A stretch of 64,000 nucleotides of DNA from Ampelomyces quisqualis. Its lineage: Eukaryota; Ascomycota; Dothideomycetes; Pleosporales; Phaeosphaeriaceae. The notes beneath the pieces were generated by a model. It ran no database searches. It was not told the DNA's origin and saw only the letters and a list, made by a program, of their open reading frames with translations. Position numbers and translations under genes: made by a program. Below, in pieces: positions 10,711-20,792 of the stretch; position 1 is the first letter of the stretch, and each line of letters begins with the position of its first letter. The DNA lies in NCBI GenBank assembly GCA_018398575.1, contig JAGTXZ010000018.1, forward strand, positions 3,596,001-3,660,000. Reading direction: 5' to 3'.

Positions 10711-10748
10711 AGCAAACGGGCTTAGCGCGTCAATGCATTTGGACCGCT

Positions 10749-12329
10749 TCACAGCCCGACTGCTGAGTAGAAGTCCTGTATACCTTTTCTCAGACCTTGC
10801 TCAAATAGCCATGTAAAGCCTCCCCGGTAACCGCTCTCCCTCAATCTTTTCAGGATCCACATTTCCAGCATTCCAATCCTATCTCCCGGAGTGGTACGCC
10901 CTTGGAGGAATGCAAAAGCATCTTGATACCCGACTTTCCAGCCGTACTCATACTTCTCATGCTCATAGTTACCCTTGGGATCGGCGCGAGTCCAGTGAGC
11001 GATATGCTGGTCTAACGCGCCATGCATACGGCTGTCTCTTTCGCGGATAGCCTTTTGAAGGAGTCTGAGTCGCTCATGTTGCGTCAATATTGCATGTTTA
11101 GGTGCCACTATATTCCCCGCGTTGCTCTGGGCTACGAAGCCCCATTCGCCACCTGGCATCCAGTCCATCTTATATGTCCAGAAAAAACTGCCGCCTGCAC
11201 GCTGCTGGTATCGCTTGCTCTGTGCCTGGCCAAAAGCTGCAACGCATTCTTCTTTCGACGTACCATTGCACTTGGCCCATGAATCTTGGGTCAAAACGCA
11301 CGAATACTCGCCTACAAACACCTGCGTGGCACCGCGATCGATGACGGACCCCTCTCTACCGTCGAGTTCAGAAAGTTTTGTCAGAACCTCGCTGGTGACT
11401 TGTTGGGGCGATTTCTTCTTGTCATTGTCCGTGAAAGCCCAGTAGTAATGTGTGTCGATGACGACGGGCGCTGTCGGGCGCTGCACGTCGACCGAGTTCT
11501 TGCGAAGGGAATACTCGATTGCTTTGGCCAAGTTCCAGCCGTCAGATACGATGACCGGGATAGTGGGGTCAATCGCAGAGACGGCAGATATGCACTGGTC
11601 GTACCACTCATACATAGCTGGCGCGTTCCACTCAGCCTCGTTGGCGAGCTGGATACCCACAATGTCAGATCCGGTCTGAGCATCACGAGCGAGAAATTGA
11701 CAGCAGAGAACTCCCAGTGCACGGTTAGAGGCCGAGTTCCAAAGTTCTGCACGTCCACTGTTGGTGCCCGAATGTTCCTGTCCGTTCGCGCCTCCGGGAA
11801 GGGCATGCAGGTCCAGCAGGACTCCAATCGAATGCTTCCGGAGACGGGAAATCAGAGTGCGAATGCTATGCCAGGCTCCGGTGTAGACGTGGGCATACTG
11901 CTCGAAGGGCGTACCGCGGGTGAATTTGGAGCCGGGCAGGTCAAAGTACCCTATGGGCAGACGAACCGTCGTGCAGTTGGCTTCCACGAGCCACTGTAGG
12001 TCATGTTCAGAGATGGCGCTCTGCCAGTAGTCTTGGAACTTTTGCTGGGTGGCCTCGATGCCGATCTTGTCGACCCAGGCCTTGACGGCAGCAAGCTCGC
12101 TTGATCCCTTGGCACCGTCAGGAAATCGAGAGGGTTGAAGCCATCGCTCCGCAACGTAGACGGAGCCGAGATTGGTGCCATGATGGTAGCGGTAGCGGAG
12201 GATGTCCAAGGGAGTGGGATCCCTGATCTTGTTCGATGTTGGTTGAGATGAAGGAAGTTGGGCGTGGGAACCAATATGCTGCGCGATGCCCAGGCTGCAT
12301 ACATTCAGGAGAAGGGTAAGCCGAAGCAT
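10749..12329 (-). CDS. Secreted GH5 exo-beta-1,3-glucanase-like protein
   Basis: A single exon of 526 codons. The N-terminus is a signal peptide (MLRLTLLLNVCSLGIAQ). The GH5 fold is clear: YHHGTNLGSVYVAERWL, VRLPIGYFDL, LLDLHALPGGANG (carrying the conserved His), GIQLANEAEW with the proposed acid/base Glu231, HYYW, and VFVGEYSC with the proposed nucleophile Glu341, followed by SFFWTYKMD. Relatives are glucan 1,3-beta-glucosidases (GH5_9 type) acting on cell-wall beta-1,3-glucan. An extra C-terminal stretch of about 110 residues is charged and without an assigned function. The gene is divergent from the Nrm1-like gene, with about 270 bp between the starts. Confidence 0.88.
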   Translation of the reverse strand: MLRLTLLLNVCSLGIAQHIGSHAQLPSSQPTSNKIRDPTPLDILRYRYHHGTNLGSVYVAERWLQPSRFPDGAKGSSELAAVKAWVDKIGIEATQQKFQDYWQSAISEHDLQWLVEANCTTVRLPIGYFDLPGSKFTRGTPFEQYAHVYTGAWHSIRTLISRLRKHSIGVLLDLHALPGGANGQEHSGTNSGRAELWNSASNRALGVLCCQFLARDAQTGSDIVGIQLANEAEWNAPAMYEWYDQCISAVSAIDPTIPVIVSDGWNLAKAIEYSLRKNSVDVQRPTAPVVIDTHYYWAFTDNDKKKSPQQVTSEVLTKLSELDGREGSVIDRGATQVFVGEYSCVLTQDSWAKCNGTSKEECVAAFGQAQSKRYQQRAGGSFFWTYKMDWMPGGEWGFVAQSNAGNIVAPKHAILTQHERLRLLQKAIRERDSRMHGALDQHIAHWTRADPKGNYEHEKYEYGWKVGYQDAFAFLQGRTTPGDRIGMLEMWILKRLRESGYRGGFTWLFEQGLRKGIQDFYSAVGL

Positions 12330-12532
12330 GACTGAGACAGCGGGGAATTGGTCTCATTACCGGAGGCTTTGTGGTCGCGGCAGCAGGGCGTGGCTCCATG
12401 ATGAGATGGACGAGAGGCCTTTAACTTTGCACTTGGCAATGAGCAATGCATCGGAATGTACGGAGTCAACAGGAGAGATATGGGAGGCAGCCCGTCACGT
12501 GCTCGTCGGCGATGACGTGAGGCGACATGGAT

Positions 12533-12538
12533 ACGCGT
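12533..12538 (+). promoter_or_regulatory. MCB element (ACGCGT) upstream of the Nrm1-like gene
   Basis: A perfect ACGCGT, the binding site of the MBF cell-cycle factor in yeasts, lies 64-69 bp upstream of the preferred ATG at 12602. In yeasts NRM1 is itself an MBF target (established), so the position fits. If translation began at 12527 the site would be coding. Confidence 0.45.
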
Positions 12539-12559
12539 GCACGTGAAGCCACCATATCC

Positions 12560-12571
12560 GGGGGGGGGGGG
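12560..12571 (+). repeat. Run of 12 G
   Basis: A homopolymer of 12 G between the two candidate start codons of the Nrm1-like gene. It would encode four Gly if the upstream ATG at 12527 is used. Sequencing or replication slippage here would break that longer frame but not the frame from 12602. Confidence 0.9.
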
Positions 12572-12601
12572 CCGACCACAACAACACCAGTGACTTCAGA
12601 C

Positions 12602-13369
12602 ATGAGCATGTACAGCAAGACGCCCATAGCAGCCCGGCAAAGCGTGCACCAGAGCCCCTCACGGCGGGCTCTCGGCGACGTGACACGACGCGCCAGCAAC
12701 TCGCCAGCACGCAGCGCGCCCACCAAAGCCGCCTCCCACACGCCCGGCGCCGTGGCCAACAAGGCCAACAAGGAGAATCCGCCGCACGGCCAGAAACGCG
12801 GCATCGACCAGGTCGCAGACGCGGAGACGGCGGGCGGCGCCAAGATGCTCGCCCACGGCACACGTGACAACACGCCCCCCCCAGACTCGCAGAGGAGCAC
12901 CCAGTCCTTCTCCGACCTCCTCAACTACGACCTATGCGCGAGCCAGCAGAGCCAGCAGAGCCAGCACAGCCAGCATCCCCCGCCACCCCCGCCCACCACC
13001 CATGCCAGCAGCTCCCGCGCCGCACTGCTCCGCACCCGTCTCAAGTTCGGCCTGTACAAGGTCAAGACGAAGCAAGAAACCAGGCGGGGCAGCGACATCA
13101 TATCGTCCTACGAGGCCACCTCGCCCCCACCCACGCTGTTCGTCAAGGCCAATCTGGATCCCTTTCGCCCCATTGCACCGCTCGGCCACCCGCCCGTGCT
13201 ATTCGCCGTGCCGCAAGACCTGATGGCTCCTCCAGAGCATCATGACACCGACACGTCAGAAACTGCGCATCAAAGCCTGCAGCGTCTGAAGGAACATGGC
13301 TTTCGCACCGCACATCTGAGCAGCAACGCCGCTGTCGGCTTGGTGGAGCTGATGTCTGGCCGGCGGTAG
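12602..13369 (+). CDS. Nrm1/Whi5-like G1/S transcription repressor
   Basis: Single exon, 255 codons from ATG 12602 (MSMYSKTPIAARQS); an in-frame ATG at 12527 would add 25 residues through a poly-G run. The segment RAALLRTRLKFGLYKVKTKQ matches the short Whi5/Nrm1 domain that binds SBF/MBF factors, in an otherwise disordered Ser/Pro/Gln-rich protein. A KEN box (NKENPP) and an RxxL motif (RRALGDVT) near the N-terminus are classic APC/C degrons; yeast Nrm1 is an APC/C substrate (established). The inferred role is to switch off MBF genes on leaving G1/S. The (Q/H)S-rich patch near residue 115 is low complexity. The MCB site upstream supports autoregulation. Confidence 0.72.
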   Translation: MSMYSKTPIAARQSVHQSPSRRALGDVTRRASNSPARSAPTKAASHTPGAVANKANKENPPHGQKRGIDQVADAETAGGAKMLAHGTRDNTPPPDSQRSTQSFSDLLNYDLCASQQSQQSQHSQHPPPPPPTTHASSSRAALLRTRLKFGLYKVKTKQETRRGSDIISSYEATSPPPTLFVKANLDPFRPIAPLGHPPVLFAVPQDLMAPPEHHDTDTSETAHQSLQRLKEHGFRTAHLSSNAAVGLVELMSGRR

Positions 13370-13550
13370 GGGACACCTTCTCTCCTCCACACAGTCACCA
13401 GCGCATGAATCATGTACGAATCACGAGTCACGTTATTGTAGCCATTTCTAGTCGCATCACATTCACTACCCGCTCAATGTCACATGTCAGTTCCCACAAA
13501 CTCATCGCCTCCATCCATCCATGTCCTGGGCTGTTGCCACGTGACTCTGC

Positions 13551-14526
13551 CTACGAATACCTCGCCCACTTCTTCTTCGCCACGCCGGAAAAGTATGCAT
13601 CAGCAGACGCCATAGCAGCTTTCAGACGCGGATGCCCCTCGAGAAACGCCCCAAAGTCTTCAGCATCTGGCATCATCTGCTTGTAGCGCTCATGGCAGAG
13701 ATGGTTTACCATGGAGGTCCACAGCGGATCCTTGTCCGACGTGGCGCTGCTCTCGACTATGACAATCTGCTCATACGTCGGGAGCTTGTTCTTCAGGTAA
13801 TGGACATGGACGTCGAGAATATGCCGCACGTATTGTTCCATACCCAGCATCCGCGCCGCGCGTAGCATAGAGACGTTCTTGATGAACGAATCCTGCCCCG
13901 GTACGGCGAAGACCTCGAATACGTCACGTATATCGAGCATCCATGTGTCGAGCAGGTACCGCACAGCACCGGGAGCTATGTCGCCCTGGAAAGAGTACTC
14001 GAGATGCTCGGGATTCTCGACAAAGTACTTGTGAAGCACCGGCGACGCAGCCATGGCCACACGCTTGTACACGTCGCTAATTGCAGTTGAGCCCGCGTGA
14101 ATAGTAATTTTCGGACCCTGGAAGAGTTCTTGACGCTGTTGCCTGATTGTGACATAGAGATCTTCGCATGACTGATCGCACATGCTTGACGTGGTCTTGG
14201 ATGTCGCTGCGCCTGACGTGATCTTAGATGTCGCTGCGCTTGCCATCGAGTCTGCAATTTCCTGCGTGCTCATAGACTTCGCCTCCTCAGCTTCGGTGAC
14301 CGCAGTTTTCTCGACCATGTCGTCAGAGTTCTTGTTCGCCTCTGCTGCATTCTGGGCGGCCTTCTTGCGGCGATGTCTTGCGCGGAATTCCTTGCGCTTC
14401 GAGTTGGATGGAACAGGACTCGGGTGCTCACTGTGGAAATGTCAGTCCAGAGTTCAGTGCAAGAAGCGCTTTCACGTACGCCTGAGACATTACGGCATGC
14501 GCATCCGTGGATGTATTAGAAGCCAT
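13551..14526 (-). CDS. BTB/POZ-like domain protein
   Basis: Two exons, 14526..14480 and 14430..13551, separated by a 49-nt intron (GTACGT...CCACAG); 308 residues in total. The short first exon encodes MASNTSTDAHAVMSQA, then a basic nuclear-localisation-like block (KRKEFRARHRRKK). From about residue 105 the order ITIHAGSTAISDVYKRVA, SPVLHKYFVENPEHLEY, then an Asp/Leu-rich helix and SMLRAARMLGMEQYVRHIL follows the fungal BTB/POZ fold: a beta strand, a helix with 'SP-x-hydrophobic' and 'Y-F', and a leucine-rich C-terminal helix. Such domains mediate homodimerisation or Cul3 binding. The partner is unknown. Confidence 0.72.
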
Positions 14527-15522
14527 GGTTCCCATACAGGATTAGATGATGTAGGACAATTTGAGGAGAATGGTACGAAAAGACAAAGGAGAGTCACTCT
14601 TATGCGAGCAGGGTCAAAGCATGGTAGCCGTTTGTCGTGCGCAATTGTTTATGTGCAAACGGTCGCGACAGTGGTACGCGGCCACGTGACCCTGCGGCAA
14701 CCCGCTGGAACCTTCTTGCAGAACACATCCAGTCGCACGTAAAGCCTGATCATGGTCCCTAAATGAATCGATAATGTAGTCCTTGAACATATAATGTGCG
14801 CAACAAGGTACGTTCTGCAAGACAATCAGTAGGCTTCATCGGAAGACGGAAGGTAGCCACACCCCTAGAAGATAGTTTCATGTCGGAACTTGGAAGAAAG
14901 GACTGCGTACGCTTTCCCCGCGCCTGGACTTCGCTAAGAATGTAGCTAGGAGATAACTACACATGTCAGCCCAGCAACGACGTCTCGACTCTCTGAACAT
15001 CGCGATTTACGGGCCGGGACCTGATTGGAGAGCGGAATTGCGCTTGTCTGGGAAATACCCACGTTTACTCATCCTGTCGCTGTACAGTTCACAGTTTGGG
15101 CCAAGAGCCCTGCAATCAGATTCGTTGCACCCGAGATGAAGCGATGCGCTACCAAACACGAATTTCCAGGCATGTAGCTTCTTCCACCAATCATTCCATC
15201 GTACCTGACAGATGTCAAATGCTTCCCGAGCCCGGCAAGTTGGTTCGTGGTTTGACTACCAGGATCTAGCTTCCTTGGTTCATCTATTTCCATGTCGGCC
15301 GAGAAAAACTATACCCTTCACGAACATTCAGGATCTAAGCTGGTGCTAAACGAAACAATCCATTTTACTGGAAACAAATCATGCATCAATAATTTGGCCC
15401 TGAGTGGTCGATTATAAGCTGAATGGACCCGCGAGTCTTTCAGAGATGGCGCAGCTGGGCTGATTTTTATACTTTGTCCTTCGTTTTATCAAAGTCACTC
15501 ATTTTCAACTACACACTTCAAC
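14527..15522. other. Divergent intergenic region between the BTB and AA9 genes
   Basis: About 1 kb between the two outward-facing starts. A TATA-like TTATAAG is near 15,412 and TTTTATACTTT near 15,465, close to the AA9 start, followed by a pyrimidine/AC-rich leader. No other gene seen. Confidence 0.5.
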
Positions 15523-16851
15523 ATGAAGACTGCAGCAGCTCTTTCCGCGATCATCGCGCTGGCTAACGCCCATGCTACATGGCAACAACTCTGGAAGAAC
15601 GGAGAAGACCTTGGAAGCACTTGCGCGAGGCTCCCGCCCTCTAACAGCCCCATTGAAGACTACTCAAGCACCGCTCTACAGTGTACGTAGCAAGCTCGAT
15701 CGTGAGAGTGTCTTAAACTGAAAAACACTTTAGGCAACATCAACCCTGCCGCAGCCGAGGGCAAATGCGCTTACGAGGCCGGAGACACAGTCACGATTGA
15801 GATGTAAGTCTATACAATGGATCTTGACTATCGTACCGTACCAAGTCGAAGCAGGCATCAGCACAACACCCGTGACTGTACCATTGAGGGTATTGGAGGT
15901 GCCCACTGGGGCCCAGTCCTAGCATATATGGGCAAGGTTGAGGATGCTTCTAGCGCTGATGGCTCCGGCGAGTTCTTCAAGGTCTACCAAAACGGCTGGG
16001 CAAAGAACCCAGAGGCCACACAGGGTGACAAAGACTTCTGGGGAACCAAGGACATGAACTACAACTGCGGAAAGCTCGACTTCAAGATCCCCTCCGACAT
16101 TGCCCCAGGGGACTACTTGCTCAGGGCTGAGGCTATTGCTCTCCACGCCGCCGGCCCTGCCGGTGGTGCTCAGCACTACGTTACATGCTACCAGCTCACC
16201 GTTACCGGAAGCGGTACTGCCACCCCCGCCGGTGCTACTTTCCCCGAGATCTACTCCAAGACTAGCCCTGGTCTTGGCTTTTCCATCTACGCCAACCTCG
16301 ACTCCTATCCTATGCCCGGTCCTGAGCTCATTGCTTCCGGTACCGAGGCCACTCCTCAACTCCTCACCTTTGGCAAGATCTTGGGTTCCCCTGCTACCGG
16401 CGGTGGCGCTTCCAAGCTTTCTTCTTCACAGGCTGCTGCTTCAGGCAGCTCTACCCGCGCTGTAGCACCGGCTTCCTCCGCAGTCGTTCCAGCGCCCACT
16501 TCCTCATCACCCGTTGCCGAAGCCGTCACTACCCCGACTGGTAACAATACTGCCCAGCCTATCTCCATTGTTGCACCAGTCGGGCCTTCTAGCGCACCTG
16601 GCTTGACTCCTGCTGTCATCTCGGACAGCTTCAGCACCACAATGGCTCCGGGTGCACCAACCACCCTCGCTACTTCTGTGCGACCCTCCACCACAGCTCC
16701 CACTCCGTCTGAGCCTACCGTTGGCGCACCTACCGACGGCGAGCCTTCTCAGAAGACCTACACGCTCGAGACCTTCGTTGCTTGGCTTGAGGAAAACGCT
16801 GGTAGCGCCAACGCAGCCATGATCCGCCGCATGATTGAGACCTTTCAATAG
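15523..16851 (+). CDS. AA9 lytic polysaccharide monooxygenase with Ser/Thr linker and C-terminal helix
   Basis: Three exons: 15523..15682, 15734..15803 and 15855..16851, with two 51-nt introns; 408 residues. The signal peptide ends ...ALANA, so the mature protein starts at His17 (HATWQQLW), the copper-brace residue. The second brace His is His174 (AIALHAAG), and the axial Tyr with its Gln partner is in QHYVTCYQL (Gln183, Tyr185). GAHWGPVLAYM and YLLRAEAIALH are AA9 hallmarks. The enzyme oxidatively cleaves cellulose or hemicellulose outside the cell. After the catalytic domain comes a Ser/Thr/Ala/Pro linker of about 140 residues, then a conserved-looking 30-residue end (TLETFVAWLEENAGSANAAM) instead of a CBM1; it may be the uncharacterised C-terminal module seen in some AA9 proteins. 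It is convergent with the GT55 gene. Confidence 0.92.
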
Positions 16852-17438
16852 GTGCTTTCACGTTATGTGGGACGTCTTGTTCTCCCCTTGCTGTTTCAAG
16901 AGTGCGTCTCAGCGGCATCTGTTTATACTTTGCCCCCAGAGGGAGGCTTTCTATTCTTGTAGCGACTATTCGAATACTACCATTGATCACCTATACCATG
17001 ACCATACCAAGCAAACACTCACATGTAATATCATCTGTCACTTCTGCGCCTAACGCCCTCGTTCGCAGTGTGACCATTATCAACGGTGCGCAAAAGACTT
17101 CACAATTCCGACGCACTTCGCGATCAGAAAGTAAACTGCTGCAGCTCCTACCAAGTCACCTTGATCCAGCACATATGTACTGTTACCATATGAAGATTTC
17201 ATCACCTACTCTAATTGCGAACAATCTCTTTCGCGCACTAGCTTATTTGCACCAATATGTTCATTCATGTCGGTAAACTTTTCATCCGTCTTTCCTAATG
17301 ATATATGCCTTTTGTCTGTCTTTGCAGAAAAAGATCCAGGGTATTATTGTCCTGACGCCAGACCAATCTCCATTTCTCAACTTGTACCCATGCCCAGCTC
17401 GGCTCGCCTCGCCAGCCACTCCTGAAATTCTTAGTTGC

Positions 17439-18884
17439 CTAACGCAACACCGCCTCAGCGTCATGGCCAATGATCTGCAAAGTCGTCGTTCCCGCCTTCA
17501 ACACCGATTGGAAGACGACGAAATCTAGCGTACCAATAGCCGGATATATACGCGGTACAGCAGGCTCTCCGTCCTCGCTTACTCCAGCCACACCTGACAA
17601 GTTCGCTTTCACGTACGCTCGCAGCTCGCTCTTTAGCTTCTTCGGCGTGAAGCGCGAATGGTAGATTGTGCTCAGGCCCTCGGCTTGCATCTTGGAAATA
17701 TGGTCTGCACCTTTACCCGTGTCATGGAAGTGTGGGTTTCGGGTTTGTATTTGCAGGATTCGCACCTTGCGCGTGGGGGACAGCGGGTACGGAGAAGTCA
17801 GGAGACTCGGACGGCGGGACGAAGCTGGGGTTGAAATTGTAGAAGGAGGACTCGAATCTGCGGCGGTCGACTCATCGGAGCTATTGTGAGCTTCGTTGTC
17901 AAGGTCAGCTTGTAGGGAGTGATTGAGTGCCAGAGTGTGGCGGGGTTCGGCAACGCGTGGATTGTCGATAGCCACGAAGCCGGCAAGGCGTTCCCAGGTA
18001 TCGATCAGCTGATAGGGCTCGACTGCATATCCTGTCGCGAACTTCAACTCGAGAGCATAATCAATGCTCATTGCGTGCTCCCCAGCATTCCCGGTCTGTA
18101 TCATGTCGGTTTGGCCGCAGTCGTTATCGAGTACATTCAGAAGCCGGTTCATCCAATGGTTCACGACTCGCGAGCTTCGACCCGATTTCTCGAATACTAT
18201 CTCACCGTCCTTGACCTTTGGCTTCGAGTTCCACTTGATGCGGACCATAGCACGAAGCCCGTCGTCTTGTTTGTCATAGTGTAGCGCGTAGTGTAGGCCT
18301 GCGGCGTATACCTTGCAGTACTCGTGTACCGAGCCTGCGACCAGGTTGTCTGCGTCGACAAATCCCACAAACCGCTTGCCTACAAGCTTGGCTAGTACCA
18401 CACCAATGATCATTGCTTCGCCCTTTCCATTGCGGATATGAGGGGTCTGGCGGCTGTCGGTAACAATCTGCGGCATTCCCGCGGCGATGAAGGCTTGTGC
18501 CATTCCAGCATCGTGCTGGTGTGCGGCGATGCTCGACCGCTGGCTGGCCGTACAGTAGTCCATGAGAAGTGCGCGTTCGGCCGCATAGTTTTCGCGCTTG
18601 CTGTTCGATAGAAGGATGATCAGGCAGTCGTGCGGGATACCATGTAGCACGCCATCCAGGATCGACACATCTTCGTCTTTGCACGGGACTATGATAGCGA
18701 GCTCCTTCTCGATGGCATGGATCGCCTGGTGGGAGAATGGAACGATGTAAGAGCCGTTAACTGCAGCGGGATTGAGCTTCGTTTCTTCGACCTGATGTCC
18801 TGCATCAAGTTCAATGACTTGGAAAGTATCGTGGATGTGAACGTCGCCCACGCGGGTAGAAGCAAGAGTAGTGCTTAGTCGCAT
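17439..18884 (-). CDS. mpgS: Mannosyl-3-phosphoglycerate synthase (GT55)
   Basis: Single exon, 481 codons. The motifs IIVPCKDEDVSILDGVLHGIPHDC, LIILLSNSKREN and VGKRFVGFVDADN (metal/nucleotide-binding acidic cluster) identify the GT55 family, which makes mannosyl-3-phosphoglycerate from GDP-mannose and 3-phosphoglycerate. The product is the precursor of the compatible solute mannosylglycerate in prokaryotes and occurs in some fungi (family knowledge). The order of conserved blocks is complete. A Ser/Pro-rich insert (about residues 340-380) separates the main domain from the last block (TLDFVVFQSVLKAGTTTLQI). A partner phosphatase is not in the window, so the end product in this organism is open. 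Confidence 0.9.
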   Translation of the reverse strand: MRLSTTLASTRVGDVHIHDTFQVIELDAGHQVEETKLNPAAVNGSYIVPFSHQAIHAIEKELAIIVPCKDEDVSILDGVLHGIPHDCLIILLSNSKRENYAAERALLMDYCTASQRSSIAAHQHDAGMAQAFIAAGMPQIVTDSRQTPHIRNGKGEAMIIGVVLAKLVGKRFVGFVDADNLVAGSVHEYCKVYAAGLHYALHYDKQDDGLRAMVRIKWNSKPKVKDGEIVFEKSGRSSRVVNHWMNRLLNVLDNDCGQTDMIQTGNAGEHAMSIDYALELKFATGYAVEPYQLIDTWERLAGFVAIDNPRVAEPRHTLALNHSLQADLDNEAHNSSDESTAADSSPPSTISTPASSRRPSLLTSPYPLSPTRKVRILQIQTRNPHFHDTGKGADHISKMQAEGLSTIYHSRFTPKKLKSELRAYVKANLSGVAGVSEDGEPAVPRIYPAIGTLDFVVFQSVLKAGTTTLQIIGHDAEAVLR

Positions 18885-20076
18885 GCTGTAAAGTGTGTTT
18901 GAGGATTGATTCTGCAGTATTTTCGATCGTTGATGCTGGTTGTTGAAATTCTTTAGCCCGCTCCGCTTTCTGTACGTTCAAGAACTTAGAAATGTGCTTT
19001 GGAGGAGGGTCTGATATGAAGTTGTTTACCCTCCAAGCAAGAAGGGCACTTTATAGAGGTACCATAGCGGAACACTTTGTTCATACACCAAGTCGCAGAG
19101 TCGAGATGTGAATAAACGATGTGAAATCTAAACACTGAAAGTCCCGCACTGTGTGTGCAAGTATCAAACGCTCCCTGAGGCAGTGGAAGGTCGGACTACA
19201 ATGTAGACAAGGTGACATGTGAGTAACAGCAAGTGGTGAGGTAACATATGAAATAATGAACTGATACTTTCGACCCTTCAATGAGACATCGAAACCTTTT
19301 GCAAATAGAGCACACGCTACGGCCTGCTCTGGAGACTAACAACGTGTTTAGAACAAATACGAAAAACAAGCCACAACGCCAATCCGGACGTGGAACCCTT
19401 TGAAAGGGTTGGGAGACTGGCCTCGGTAACATTGTCGTGGCTTCTTAGAGATCCGGCGGACTGGCTCATTGAGGTTGTTGTGAGAGTATGAAAGGGATCC
19501 ACAAGACCGGACTATGTTTAGCGATATACAAGCGACTGATCAAGGTGCGCTACCGCCTCTGATGCGATTAAGGCTTTCTGCAAATGGTCATTCGTGCCGC
19601 TGCCCCGTGTTGGTAAGCTGGTACTAGTTGCAGGACATGACGTGGATTCGCTGTCCCTTCGGGTAAGAAATACTCTTCAGAGATGCGATTCGACTCGGAT
19701 TCACTCGTACCAAGCAAGGATAAGTCCAATAATCGACACTCATTTGTTACCTACCCGTTCCCACAAACTACCACCAGTCACCCGGGGAGCGGGTACTACC
19801 ACCGCAAGTCTGCTTTCAAAGAGAGTCTCCCAGCTGATCGAATACCTCGGTTACCAGTACCGTCTCTGGAAACCCAGGACTTCGATTTCCAGTCCCCTGC
19901 TTCTCTGCAACAATACGGTACTCGCGCCAAAACTCGTCAATGTACCAGGCGTTTACAACATTCACGCATGTTACTAATCAAGCCTTCCTGCGCGATCAGT
20001 GTGGCACGGAATTTCGGGCGGCTCCTGTCATAGTAGAATACAAATAAGCGCGTTGCCGATCGTCTTTTGGTACCCT
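18885..20076. other. Intergenic DNA, nothing recognised
   Basis: This holds the GT55 promoter side and about 1 kb with only short chance frames. I see no RNA gene, repeat or broken gene in it. Confidence 0.5.
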
Positions 20077-20379
20077 AGCTGCCGCATGAACTCTCGAAAG
20101 TGAGACGATCTAACGCAATCGGGAAGCGGATTTAGGTGGCAGATTGACTCTCCACATTTGAACATCAAAACACTGTCAAGGCAGATTTCCATGACTATCG
20201 TCTGCCCTAGACGTGCTCCAATTCTTCTACAGATTTAACACAGTAGTCTCTGTCTTAAGAGTTTTCTAACAGCTCTACACACGAAACAACAACAACAACA
20301 ACTGTAGAGCAGTGTTACTGTAGGTTGCATTCCTATTTAGGTTAGATCGTCTCACTTTCGAGAGTTTATGCCGAAAGCT
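20077..20379. mobile_element. MITE-like foldback element, about 303 bp
   Basis: Two inverted arms of about 38 bp: 20077..20114 and 20342..20379. They share the core AACTCTCGAAAGTGAGACG in opposite orientation with only a few mismatches, near the outer end. Both arms begin AGCT on the outside. The interior is non-coding, with an ACA/CAA microsatellite near 20,285-20,305. No transposase is present, so it would be non-autonomous. The target duplication is not certain (possibly TA). Confidence 0.72.
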
Positions 20380-20792
20380 TAAAATCGTCCGAAGTGCCAA
20401 GTAGGCGGATTGTACGATCACCACCGACATCTTTTCCTTCTGAGCTGTCAACCACCTAATCAGTACGTTTATTAATCTAGTGCCACATGATGAATTTCAT
20501 TCTGCCTAACATCTCAATGATGGAGACGGCCGAGGCGCGGGACAAAACCATTCCGCATTCGCGTGCGGATACCTGCCCAGTACATGGTTAAACGTGCAAT
20601 GTTTCCAGCACCGAAACAAGATTTGAGCTTACCGGTATAGACGATAAGACATGGCAGCCTGACCCTTTCTTGACCCGTTCTGTCTCCCCCCACTTTCTCT
20701 ACGTTCTCTCCACCACCAGACATTGACTGTCGCACTCTATCTCGAATCTTTCTATCTGCACTGAGTACATACATTCTAATTCAGACGAGACA

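Noticed and set aside
12466..13189. Other-frame ORFs over the Nrm1-like gene
   Set aside because: High-GC shadows full of Arg, Pro and Ala; only the 12602 frame has a recognisable motif.
15919..16848. Minus-strand ORFs over the AA9 gene
   Set aside because: They lie entirely antisense to a well-supported gene and have the Gly/Val/Ala bias of reversed Pro/Thr/Ser codons.
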